Assembly: GCA_945901035.1 (NCBI GenBank)
Contig: CAMDKN010000033.1
Span: forward strand, 1 to 10,158
DNA from: Gulosibacter massiliensis
Lineage (GTDB): Bacteria > Actinomycetota > Actinomycetes > Actinomycetales > Microbacteriaceae
DNA length: 10,158 nt
Direction of reading: 5' to 3'
In this document: positions 1 through 5,612 of the stretch, piece after piece
Numbering within the stretch: the first letter of the stretch is position 1
Layout: every line of letters begins with the position of its first letter
Program-made: the position numbers and the translations under genes
Notes under the pieces: generated by a model
Database searches by the model: none
What the model was told of the DNA's origin: nothing
Seen by the model: only the letters and a program-made list of their open reading frames with translations

Positions 1-1329
1 GATCTCCCAGTCCGTGACCTCGCGGGTCGAGGGGTCGGGAACCGCGGCTTCGTACCGTGCGACCTCGTCCCTCTTCAACACCATGAACACGTCGATGAGC
101 TCGCGGGACATCTGGTCGCGAAGAACGTCGTTGGCGTCGAGTGCATCAAGTGCTTCGGAGAACGTTTCCGGAAGAACCGGTGCGCCCTCGTTGTCATAGG
201 CCATCCCCACGGCGTCGTCGGGGCACTCGAGTTTGTTGACGATTCCGTCCAGCCCCGCGGCGAGGATGGCCGCGATGACGAGATACGGGTTGGCGGCGCC
301 ATCTCCGACGCGAACTTCGAGTCGAGTCCCCTGACCGCGCTCGGGTGGTATCCGGACCATGCACGAGCGGTTGTCGTAACCCCAGTTCGCTCGGTACGGC
401 GCGAGCGTGTCGGGACCGAGTCGCTTGAAGGAGTTCACCGTCGGGTTGGTGAACGCGGTGAGCGCGTTGGCGTGCGTGGTGAGCCCCGCCAGCAGGTATT
501 TGGCGTTGGCCGACAGGTTTCCGGCTCCGTCGTGCATGAGGTTGATGCCCTCGGCGTCCGTGACCGAGAAGTGAAGGTGGAAACCGGAACCGCCCTCGTC
601 GCTCCACGGTTTGCCGAGGAAGGTCGCGTGCTTGCCGCGACGCGAGATGATGTCTTTCACCGCCGCTTTGAAGAAGAAGGTTCGGTCGGCGGCGTCGAGC
701 GCTTCTGAGTGCCACAGGTTGATTTCGTATTGGCTCGGGCTGAATTCGTGGTTTCCCGCGAACGCGCCGATGTTGAGGTTGTCCAGCATGCGAATGAGGT
801 GCAGGAAGTCGCCGTCGGGGTCGGACTGTGAACCGGTCGTGTAAACGCGACCCGTCTCTTCGACGAAGCGATGGTACGCGCCGTTCTCGTCACGCGTCGA
901 AATGTAGAACTCGAGTTCGGGACCGACGACGGGGTGCAGACCGATCTTCTTGTACCCTTCGATGACCTTTTCGAGAACCGATCGAGGGGACATCATGTTG
1001 GGCGTACCGTCGGGGTTGAACGCGTCACCGATGACGTAGGCGACCCCGGGTTCCCATGCGAGCGGCGAGATGGTGCGGGGCACAATCTGGGTCACAAAGT
1101 CCTGCAGGCCGTCGGTCGCGATGTTGTTCGCGTCGTGGAATTCTCCGCCGGTCGTCGTGGCCCACACGCCCTGACTGAAGGCGGGTCCGTTGTGGGCTGC
1201 TTTGTCGAGTTGGCTGACAAGGATGTCTTTCGATCGCGCGATACCGAGAATGTCGGAATACATGACGCGCAAAACATCGATTCCTCGTTCACCGAGGTCG
1301 TCGCGCAGTTTCGTAAGGTCGCTAACCAT
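1..1329 (-). CDS. Glutamine synthetase-like gamma-glutamyl ligase (3' end cut by window)
   Basis: An ATP-dependent ligase joining glutamate to ammonia or, more likely here, to an amine. The reading frame runs from ATG at 1329 to the left edge (443 residues, ending in VTDWEI), so only a few C-terminal residues should be missing. Glutamine synthetase hallmarks appear in order: GPELEFYI (136-143, metal-binding Glu), YEIN (201-204), GKPWSDEGGSGFHLHFS (239-255), NPTVNSFKRL (295-304), and RLEVRVGD followed by NPYL (336-350). The usual adenylylation-site motif (NLYxLP) near the C terminus is absent; MAYDNEGAPVLP stands there instead. This is typical of paralogues such as GlnA3/GlnA4, PuuA, IpuC and AtdA1 rather than the housekeeping enzyme. 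The start is supported by AAAGGAG six bases upstream. It is divergent from an amidotransferase-like gene, the pairing seen in gamma-glutamylation pathways. Family certain; amine substrate inferred. Confidence 0.93.
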   Translation of the reverse strand, partial: MVSDLTKLRDDLGERGIDVLRVMYSDILGIARSKDILVSQLDKAAHNGPAFSQGVWATTTGGEFHDANNIATDGLQDFVTQIVPRTISPLAWEPGVAYVIGDAFNPDGTPNMMSPRSVLEKVIEGYKKIGLHPVVGPELEFYISTRDENGAYHRFVEETGRVYTTGSQSDPDGDFLHLIRMLDNLNIGAFAGNHEFSPSQYEINLWHSEALDAADRTFFFKAAVKDIISRRGKHATFLGKPWSDEGGSGFHLHFSVTDAEGINLMHDGAGNLSANAKYLLAGLTTHANALTAFTNPTVNSFKRLGPDTLAPYRANWGYDNRSCMVRIPPERGQGTRLEVRVGDGAANPYLVIAAILAAGLDGIVNKLECPDDAVGMAYDNEGAPVLPETFSEALDALDANDVLRDQMSRELIDVFMVLKRDEVARYEAAVPDPSTREVTDWEI

Positions 1330-1359
1330 GTGCTACTCCTTTGTGGCAGGTTTTCGGCT

Positions 1360-1375
1360 CTAACGATATCGTTAG
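1360..1375. promoter_or_regulatory. Perfect 16-bp palindrome, candidate operator
   Basis: CTAACGATATCGTTAG is a perfect palindrome of eight plus eight bases between the divergent ligase and amidotransferase genes. The dyad stops abruptly at both ends. It lies just downstream of the predicted leftward transcription start. The half-site ATCGTTAG recurs in front of the ferredoxin gene (4182-4189). Its size and symmetry fit a dimeric MarR- or TetR-type repressor; the MarR gene in this cluster is the obvious candidate, but binding is not shown. Confidence 0.6.
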
Positions 1376-1388
1376 GAGACAAATGAAT
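1368..1388 (+). promoter_or_regulatory. Cluster-shared 21-bp element, copy 1
   Basis: This 21-base stretch matches 4182-4202 at 18 positions: ATCGTTAG, then A, AC and AATGAAT at the same spacing, with three differing bases (positions 9, 11 and 14). It overlaps the right half of the 16-bp palindrome and touches the predicted leftward -10. The outer parts, ATCGTT and AATGAA separated by eight bases, form an imperfect dyad of 6-8-6 layout, like the inverted repeat in front of the P450 gene. Confidence 0.55.
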
Positions 1389-1416
1389 TCTAGTGAATCC
1401 CATATCTGGGTGACAA
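1387..1416 (-). promoter_or_regulatory. Predicted sigma-70 promoter of the glutamine synthetase-like gene
   Basis: Read leftward, TTGTCA (1416-1411, five of six bases of TTGACA) is followed after 18 bases by TAGAAT (1392-1387, five of six of TATAAT). Transcription would start near 1380, about 50 bases before the ATG. The 16-base palindrome at 1360-1375 would then lie just downstream of the start point, a usual place for a repressor. Prediction from sequence only. Confidence 0.55.
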
Positions 1417-1457
1417 TAGTGGCACGGATTAAAGTCTCGACAAAGGAGTCCACCGAA

Positions 1458-2165
1458 ATGAAAGCGCTTATCGTTCAGCACGATCACGTGAGTCCGACCG
1501 GACCCGTCGGTCGCCGACTGGAACACCACGGTTTTGAGATCACCGAGTTCCTCGTCGTTCCCGAATCTTCTTTTCACGAACCCAACGTCGAGGTCGCATT
1601 CCCCAACCCCGACGACTTTGACCTCGTCGTGTTCCTCGGAGCGCCGTGGGGTGCGTGGGACGACGTATGCATCGGCAACTGGCTCACGCCCGAGCTCGAT
1701 CTGTGTCGCTCGCTAGTGACGGCTGGCCGACCCGTTCTGGGAATTTGTTTCGGCGGTCAGTTGATGGCGCGCGCGATGGGCGGGTCCGTCGCACCCGGTG
1801 ACCACCCCGAAATCGGGTGGACCACCATCTGGAGTGACGACCAGAGCCTCGTCGGGAACGGTCCGTGGTTCCAGTTCCACTACGACCGCTGGCAGCTGCC
1901 GCCGGGGGCCACCGAGATCGCCCGTAACCCCGTCGCATCGCAAGCGTTCGTCATCAACAACTCGCTCGCGGTTCAGTTCCACCCCGAACTCGACGGCGCG
2001 GCGCTTGTCGCGTGGATCGACGAGGGAGGTCGCCCGCTCGTCCTCAAGGACAACCAGGACCCCGACGTCATGCTCGCGCAGACTTGGGCGGAAGACAAAG
2101 CCGGTGAAGAGCGCGCTTACGCCCTCATCGACGCTTTCCTGACGCGCGACGCCAAACTCGTCTAG
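1458..2165 (+). CDS. Class I glutamine amidotransferase-like protein (GMP synthase-type GATase fold)
   Basis: A 235-residue stand-alone class I glutaminase/hydrolase-type protein. The nucleophile Cys97 lies in GICFGGQLMARAMGG and the partner His175 and Glu177 in VQFHPEL, so the Cys-His-Glu triad is intact. FQFHYDRWQLPPGA (138-151) is typical of the GMP-synthase-like GATase group (COG0518) rather than PuuD/peptidase C26. The ATG at 1458 is chosen because AAAGGAG lies nine bases upstream and the protein then begins with the normal beta strand MKALIVQHDH; an in-frame extension to 1341 would cross the promoter region and has no such support. It is divergent from the ligase, as AtdA2-like proteins accompany AtdA1-like ligases in aniline pathways. 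Its role may be hydrolysis or transfer of a gamma-glutamyl amide. Family firm, reaction inferred. Confidence 0.92.
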   Translation: MKALIVQHDHVSPTGPVGRRLEHHGFEITEFLVVPESSFHEPNVEVAFPNPDDFDLVVFLGAPWGAWDDVCIGNWLTPELDLCRSLVTAGRPVLGICFGGQLMARAMGGSVAPGDHPEIGWTTIWSDDQSLVGNGPWFQFHYDRWQLPPGATEIARNPVASQAFVINNSLAVQFHPELDGAALVAWIDEGGRPLVLKDNQDPDVMLAQTWAEDKAGEERAYALIDAFLTRDAKLV

Positions 2166-2190
2166 CCGACACAGCGAAGTAGGCGCTCCG

Positions 2191-2216
2191 CACGGATGCG
2201 AAACCACTCGTCCGTG
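2191..2216. terminator. Weak hairpin between converging genes
   Basis: CACGGATG (2191-2198) pairs with CGTCCGTG (2209-2216), eight pairs including one G-U, with a 10-base loop, in the 63-base gap between the converging amidotransferase and P450 genes. It could end transcription from both sides, but no T tract follows on either strand, so the terminator assignment is tentative. Confidence 0.3.
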
Positions 2217-2228
2217 AGAGCGAGCGAC

Positions 2229-3467
2229 CTAGCGCAGGGTGACCTTGACCGGCATGCCCTTGACTCCGTGAACGAAGTTCGAGTGCAGGTACTCGATCGG
2301 TGCGGTCCGCTCCATGGTCGAGATTCGGCTGATCAAATCTTCGAACATGATGATGAGCTCGATGCGCGCAAGTGCGTTGCCGAGGCAGAGGTGCGGTCCA
2401 CCGCGGCCGAACGACATGTGCTCGTTCGGCATGCGCGTGGGGTTCATCGTGTGCGGGTTCGCGAAGATCGCTTCGTCGTGGTTTCCCGAGGCGAACCACA
2501 CGACGACCTTGTCGCCTTTCTTCACGTTCTTTCCGCGGAACTCGACGTCCTTCGTGGCGGTGCGACGGAAGTGGTAAACGGGGCTCGCCATCCGGAGGAA
2601 CTCTTCGACCGCCCACGCAATGTCCTGCGGGTTTTCCTGCAGGTACGAGATGACCTGCGGGTGTTCGATGAGGTTGTTCATGGTGTGGGCAATCGTCTGG
2701 CGCGTCGTCTCGTGACCGGCCACGATGAGCAACAGGAAGTTGGTGTGGAAGTCGCGCTCGCTGAGTTCGAGTCCATCCATCGGAGTCTGGTTCACCATCA
2801 TCGACACGAGGTCGGTTCCGCCCTTGCCGAGCCGCTCACGGCGAAGTTCATCACCATAGGCAAACACCTCGAGTGCCGCGGGCGACCGAAACGGCACGAG
2901 TCGGTACTTCTCGCTCTCGGGGTCGGTCAGCAGCATCGACGACAATTCGGGGTCGGTGTTTCCGATCATCTCGTTTCCCCAACGGATGATCTTGTCGATG
3001 TCGCTGTCGGGCACATCAAGGAGACGCGAGAGGACCCGAATCGGGAAGTCGGCGGCGACGTCCTGCAGGAAGTCGAACTCCCCTTTGGCGAAGGCCTGGT
3101 CGAGCGTGGTTGCGGTGAGCCCGCGCAGGAACGATTCGTACTTGGCGACGTTTTGCGGGGTGAACTGTCCCTGAAGCAATCGGCGCAGAGCGCGGTGACG
3201 AACGCCGTCGGTGTCGATGAGCGAGCGACGCGCTTCTTCCTGGTCCGGCTCGAGCTCTTCGAGGTTCGTGAAGTGCGAGCTCGTAAACGTGTCCGGGTCG
3301 CGCAGCACGCTCACGATGTCGTGATACTTCATCACCGACCAGAAGCCGCTGCCGCCGTCCGTCTCCTCGGTCCAGTGGACCGGGTTTTTTTCGCGGAGTT
3401 CCGCGAACAGTTCCCACGGGGCACCTTTGTCGAAAACGTCAAGATCCGAGAGCGATTGCGTGGCCAT
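2229..3467 (-). CDS. Cytochrome P450, CYP124/125-like
   Basis: A soluble class I bacterial P450 monooxygenase of 412 residues, the usual length. It has the C-helix region DTDGVRHRALRRLL (85-98), the I-helix oxygen-activation motif AGHETTR (250-256), the K-helix ExxR (Glu289-Arg292) and the heme loop SFGRGGPHLCLG with axial Cys361. The heme loop has one residue more between Phe and Cys than the usual FGxGxHxCxG. That extra residue, AGxETTR in helix I and the N-terminal GFWSVMKYHDIVSVLRDP stretch recall the CYP124/125 group, which hydroxylates sterol side chains and branched lipids. Membership is judged from memory of these motifs. The start has AGGAG seven bases upstream. It is divergent from the MarR gene, and electrons probably come from the ferredoxin at 4258. 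No ferredoxin reductase gene lies in the window. Substrate unknown. Confidence 0.95.
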   Translation of the reverse strand: MATQSLSDLDVFDKGAPWELFAELREKNPVHWTEETDGGSGFWSVMKYHDIVSVLRDPDTFTSSHFTNLEELEPDQEEARRSLIDTDGVRHRALRRLLQGQFTPQNVAKYESFLRGLTATTLDQAFAKGEFDFLQDVAADFPIRVLSRLLDVPDSDIDKIIRWGNEMIGNTDPELSSMLLTDPESEKYRLVPFRSPAALEVFAYGDELRRERLGKGGTDLVSMMVNQTPMDGLELSERDFHTNFLLLIVAGHETTRQTIAHTMNNLIEHPQVISYLQENPQDIAWAVEEFLRMASPVYHFRRTATKDVEFRGKNVKKGDKVVVWFASGNHDEAIFANPHTMNPTRMPNEHMSFGRGGPHLCLGNALARIELIIMFEDLISRISTMERTAPIEYLHSNFVHGVKGMPVKVTLR

Positions 3468-3484
3468 GGAGTCTCCTCATTGAG

Positions 3485-3504
3485 ATTGTTTGGATGCGAA
3501 CAAT
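3485..3504. promoter_or_regulatory. Inverted repeat ATTGTT-N8-AACAAT, candidate operator of P450/MarR
   Basis: A perfect six-base inverted repeat with an eight-base spacer lies between the P450 start and its predicted promoter. A third AACAAT follows at 3508-3513, in the same orientation as the right arm and nine bases after it. Placement at the predicted P450 transcription start, beside a divergent MarR gene, fits autoregulation and repression of the P450. Read on the minus strand it agrees at 12 of 20 positions with each copy of the cluster-shared element, so it may be a diverged version of the same site. Confidence 0.5.
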
Positions 3505-3511
3505 ATAAACA

Positions 3512-3542
3512 ATAATACGCACAGATTATGCGGACACGTCAA
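3512..3542 (-). promoter_or_regulatory. Predicted promoter of the P450 gene
   Basis: Read leftward, TTGACG (3542-3537) and TATTAT (3517-3512) each match five of six consensus bases, separated by 19 bases, which is slightly long. Transcription would start near 3505, directly at the ATTGTT-N8-AACAAT repeat and about 40 bases before the ATG. Confidence 0.4.
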
Positions 3543-3584
3543 TAGGTGCGGTAAGAATAGAACAACCAGATGGTTAGGACACAA

Positions 3585-4079
3585 ATGACTGGCAGGTACA
3601 CGCTCGCTGAAACCGAGGCACGCGGTGCCAACCGCTTGAGCCACATGAGTCTCGACTTCGAAGCGATGGCCGTCACCTCGAACCTTTTCCGGGCAGCGAG
3701 CGCGGTGCGTAACCACTTCGAGCGAACGGTTCTCGCCAAGTCGGGACTGAGCTGGACCGCGTTCGTTGTTCTCTGGGTCACGTGGATTTGGGAACCGGCC
3801 GAGACTCGGGAGATCGCGGAAGAAGCGAGTATTTCCAAGGCGACCCTGACGGGAGTCCTCACGACTCTCGAAAAGATGGGTCTCGCCACGCGGTCACGCA
3901 GCGCGACGGACGGGCGTCTCGTGATCGTGACCGTCCAACCCGCGGGCCACAAGCTGATGGAGACCTTGTTCCCCGAGTTCAATCGCCACGAAGTCGACGT
4001 CGTCTCGGACATCAAGGGTGATGATCGCCGGGCGCTCGCCGACATGCTTCGCGCCATCACCGCGAAGATCGAAGGCTGA
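3585..4079 (+). CDS. MarR-family transcriptional regulator
   Basis: A winged helix-turn-helix repressor-type protein of about 164 residues. Numbered from the ATG at 3570, the DNA-binding part runs from TREIAEEASISKATLTGVL (79-97) through the recognition helix to LEKMGLATRSR, then the wing SATDGRLVIVTVQPAG (111-126) with the conserved D-x-R (Asp114, Arg116). Helices on both sides provide the dimer interface. I prefer the ATG at 3585 because TTAGGA lies just before it, whereas the ATG at 3570 has no ribosome binding site and lies only about 12 bases from a -10-like TAAGAAT (3552-3558). It is divergent from the P450 gene across about 115 bases containing inverted repeats. MarR proteins usually respond to phenolic, lipophilic or acidic ligands, here perhaps the pathway substrate. 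Targets are inferred. Confidence 0.92.
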   Translation: MTGRYTLAETEARGANRLSHMSLDFEAMAVTSNLFRAASAVRNHFERTVLAKSGLSWTAFVVLWVTWIWEPAETREIAEEASISKATLTGVLTTLEKMGLATRSRSATDGRLVIVTVQPAGHKLMETLFPEFNRHEVDVVSDIKGDDRRALADMLRAITAKIEG

Positions 4080-4081
4080 TT

Positions 4082-4111
4082 CGCGGGTTTAGCCTGCGAC
4101 CGCTTCCCGCG
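4082..4111 (+). terminator. GC-rich hairpin after the MarR gene, possible terminator
   Basis: CGCGGG (4082-4087) is repeated inverted as CCCGCG (4106-4111) immediately after the MarR stop codon. The 18-base loop is long and no T tract follows, so this is a weak call supported mainly by position. Confidence 0.25.
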
Positions 4112-4180
4112 CACGTGGAGGGGGGCTTGTCGAGCCGTTCCCACAATCAACTGACAATACGTGGTGCAAATGTGGCGATA

Positions 4181-4226
4181 AATCGTTAGTATACGAATGA
4201 ATAATTCGTGCGCCACAGAATCGTTA
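4181..4226 (+). repeat. Two AATCGTTA direct repeats 38 bp apart
   Basis: AATCGTTA occurs at 4181-4188 and again at 4219-4226, both in the leader region of the ferredoxin operon. The core ATCGTTA is also the half-site of the palindrome at 1360-1375. The 38-base offset is not a whole number of helical turns. They may be two half-sites for one regulator. Confidence 0.4.
4182..4202 (+). promoter_or_regulatory. Cluster-shared 21-bp element, copy 2 (ferredoxin operon)
   Basis: This stretch matches 1368-1388 at 18 of 21 positions, although the surrounding intergenic DNA is unrelated apart from short motifs. It lies about 55 bases upstream of the ferredoxin start and overlaps a second inverted repeat, ACGAAT-N5-ATTCGT (4193-4209). 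I could not place a convincing -35/-10 pair for this operon; TAGTAT (4188-4193) and AATAAT (4200-4205) are -10-like candidates inside or next to the element. Confidence 0.55.
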
Positions 4227-4257
4227 CCTTTTATCCAACACTCAACGAGGAGAAATG

Positions 4258-4452
4258 ATGACACTCAAGATTCACGTCGATATGGACAAGTGCCAGCACT
4301 ACGGTCAGTGTGTGTTCGATGCACCTGCCGTGTTCCGTCTCAATGACGACGACAAACTCGAGTACCAGTCGACGGCCGATGACAGCGAGCGCGAGAACAT
4401 CCAGCTCGCGATCGACATCTGCCCGATGCAGGCAATCAGGTTCGTCGAGTAG
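4258..4452 (+). CDS. Small one-cluster ferredoxin, P450 redox partner type
   Basis: A 64-residue ferredoxin that would pass single electrons to the P450. Numbered from the first ATG at 4255, the cluster ligands are Cys13 and Cys19 in KCQHYGQCVFDAPAVF and Cys56 in DICPMQAI. The fourth ligand position of the usual CxxCxxC is occupied by Tyr16, which is the layout CxxYxxC...CP of the actinobacterial P450-linked ferredoxins and points to a [3Fe-4S] cluster or an unusual [4Fe-4S] cluster. Of two adjacent ATGs (4255, 4258) the second is preferred, because GAGGAG (4247-4252) is then five bases away instead of two. It is the first gene of the rightward operon. The P450 lies in a separate, oppositely directed unit, and no reductase gene is visible. 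Confidence 0.94.
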   Translation: MTLKIHVDMDKCQHYGQCVFDAPAVFRLNDDDKLEYQSTADDSERENIQLAIDICPMQAIRFVE

Positions 4453-4461
4453 GGCGTTTCC

Positions 4462-4480
4462 GCAGTCCCTCGGGGACTGC
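4462..4480 (+). promoter_or_regulatory. Strong hairpin between ferredoxin and the sigma-4-like gene
   Basis: GCAGTCCC (4462-4469) and GGGACTGC (4473-4480) form a perfect eight-pair stem with a three-base loop, ten bases after the ferredoxin stop. No T tract follows, so it is not a standard terminator. It may be a 3' stabiliser or partial stop that keeps ferredoxin message above the downstream genes. Confidence 0.5.
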
Positions 4481-4525
4481 ACGGGAGGAAAGTCACGTCA
4501 CTAATGTGGAATGAGGGGGTTGGAC

Positions 4526-4789
4526 ATGGCACACGAATTTGATCTCGACGTCTCTTTCGACGGCGAGGAACCGGATCTGTCCACAATCCCCGCCGCGCAA
4601 CTGGAGAAGGCAGTGACCGAGCTGCCGGAGGCTCTCCGGGCCGTCGCGCGCGGGTTGCTCATCGAGAAGCGGACACTGTCCGACGTTTCACAGGATTTGG
4701 GCATCCGGCAGGGCGAACTCGTCACCCGACTTCACCGCGCGAAGTTGTCCATCAGCGTGTCGCTGAGCAACGGCGGCCGCCCGCAATAA
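4526..4789 (+). CDS. Small stand-alone sigma-70 region 4-like protein
   Basis: An 87-residue protein not recognised as any named gene. An acidic N-terminal third (MAHEFDLDVSFDGEEPDL) is followed by a stretch resembling sigma factor region 4: LEKAVTELPEALRAVARGLL (27-45) in place of the usual 'LPERQREVLLL', then a helix-turn-helix LSDVSQDLGIRQGELVTRLHRAK (51-73). No region 2 is present, so it is not a complete sigma factor. The ATG at 4526 is chosen because GAGGGGG lies seven bases upstream; the ATG at 4511 would overlap that ribosome binding site. It sits 73 bases after ferredoxin and 25 bases before the SDR, inside the operon. It may act as a small DNA- or RNA polymerase-binding regulator, or be a structural relic. 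Coding status is good, function uncertain. Confidence 0.78.
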   Translation: MAHEFDLDVSFDGEEPDLSTIPAAQLEKAVTELPEALRAVARGLLIEKRTLSDVSQDLGIRQGELVTRLHRAKLSISVSLSNGGRPQ

Positions 4790-4814
4790 CGGGCCGCTCG
4801 GTTACGGTGGAGAT

Positions 4815-5612
4815 ATGACCAACACCGTTCCTTTTCGACTGGATGGACGCGTCGCGCTGATTACGGGAGCGGGTTCCGAGACGGGGATTGGCTTTGCTAC
4901 CGCCCGATTCCTCGGACGAATGGGCGCGACCGTGTTCCTCACGGGGGCCAGCGACCGGGTGCACGACCGCGCGAGCGAATTGTGCGCCGCCGGAATTGAC
5001 GCCCACGCAGCTGTGGCTGACCTCACGGTCGACACCGAGGTCGACGAACTGTTCACCGCCATCCGTTCCCTCACGAATCGGCTCGACATCGTCGTCAACA
5101 ATGCGGGCATGACCAGTGTCGCGAACCCCATGGAATCGTCGGGGGAATCGGGGTCGGTGTCGGACCTTTCCCGCACCGATTGGGACGCGGCCCTTGCGCG
5201 AAATGTGACCACGACGTTCCTCGTGTCGAAAGCCGCGCTTCCGGCTCTGCGCGAGAGCGGTCACGGCAGAATCATCTCGGTCGCCTCGGTCACCGGACCG
5301 TTGATGGCGATGAAAAACGATGCCGCCTATGCCGCCACCAAGGCGGGAATGGTGGGGCTCACGCGTTCAATAGCCCTCGATGAGGCCCGACACGGGATCA
5401 CCTGCAACGCGGTTGCTCCCGGCTGGATCGCCACGGGGTCTCAAACCGTGGACGAGGCGAAACAGGGACACGGAGTTCCCGTTGGGCGCTCGGCCACCCC
5501 CGACGAAGTCGCCTCGTGCGTCGCGTTCCTCGCGAGCACCGAAGCGGCGTACGTCACGGGGCAGATGCTCGTCGTCGATGGGGGTAACTCCATCGCGGAG
5601 GAACGGCAGTGA
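4815..5612 (+). CDS. Short-chain dehydrogenase/reductase (SDR), classical FabG-like
   Basis: An NAD(P)-dependent oxidoreductase of 265 residues, interconverting an alcohol and a carbonyl. The Rossmann motif TGAGSETGIG (17-26), the stabilising NNAG (95-98), Asn130, Ser158 in SVASVTG and the catalytic Tyr172-x-x-x-Lys176 are all present, followed by the usual NAVAPGWIAT and the C-terminal VTGQMLVVDGG. An acidic and Ser/Gly-rich loop (PMESSGESGSVSDLSR, 105-120) follows NNAG. The start has GGTGGAG only two bases upstream, a tight spacing. Its TGA overlaps the GTG of the next gene. In the operon it would fit oxidation of an alcohol made by the P450. Many SDRs have been annotated as 3-oxoacyl-ACP reductases without evidence; the real substrate here is unknown. 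Confidence 0.94.
   Translation: MTNTVPFRLDGRVALITGAGSETGIGFATARFLGRMGATVFLTGASDRVHDRASELCAAGIDAHAAVADLTVDTEVDELFTAIRSLTNRLDIVVNNAGMTSVANPMESSGESGSVSDLSRTDWDAALARNVTTTFLVSKAALPALRESGHGRIISVASVTGPLMAMKNDAAYAATKAGMVGLTRSIALDEARHGITCNAVAPGWIATGSQTVDEAKQGHGVPVGRSATPDEVASCVAFLASTEAAYVTGQMLVVDGGNSIAEERQ

Noticed and set aside
1..1329. Housekeeping glutamine synthetase glnA
   Set aside because: The adenylylation-site motif is missing, the sequence resembles ligase paralogues, and the gene pairs with a GATase and oxidative enzymes. Ammonia as a substrate cannot be excluded, so no gene symbol is given.
871..1386. Open frame on the plus strand opposite the glutamine synthetase-like gene
   Set aside because: It is a shadow of the ligase frame, which carries all the glutamine synthetase motifs; it has no ribosome binding site or recognised motif.
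1341..1457. N-terminal extension of the amidotransferase to an ATG at 1341
   Set aside because: The extension crosses the palindrome and promoter, lacks a ribosome binding site, and the family begins at MKALIVQHDH, preceded by AAAGGAG.
2196..3515. Long open frame of 439 codons on the plus strand opposite the P450
   Set aside because: It is the antisense of a P450 with every family motif intact, it is rich in Arg, Val, His and Glu without recognisable domains, and it would also cover the P450 regulatory region.
3539..4264. 241-codon frame on the minus strand opposite the MarR gene
   Set aside because: It covers the MarR gene and both flanking regulatory regions and has no family features.
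4752..5264. 170-codon minus-strand frame opposite the SDR
   Set aside because: Antisense shadow of a complete SDR with all catalytic residues; composition is Arg/Gly/His-rich without domains.
4815..5612. Assigning the SDR as FabG of fatty acid synthesis
   Set aside because: Motifs show only a classical SDR; there is no acyl carrier protein or other fatty acid synthesis gene nearby.
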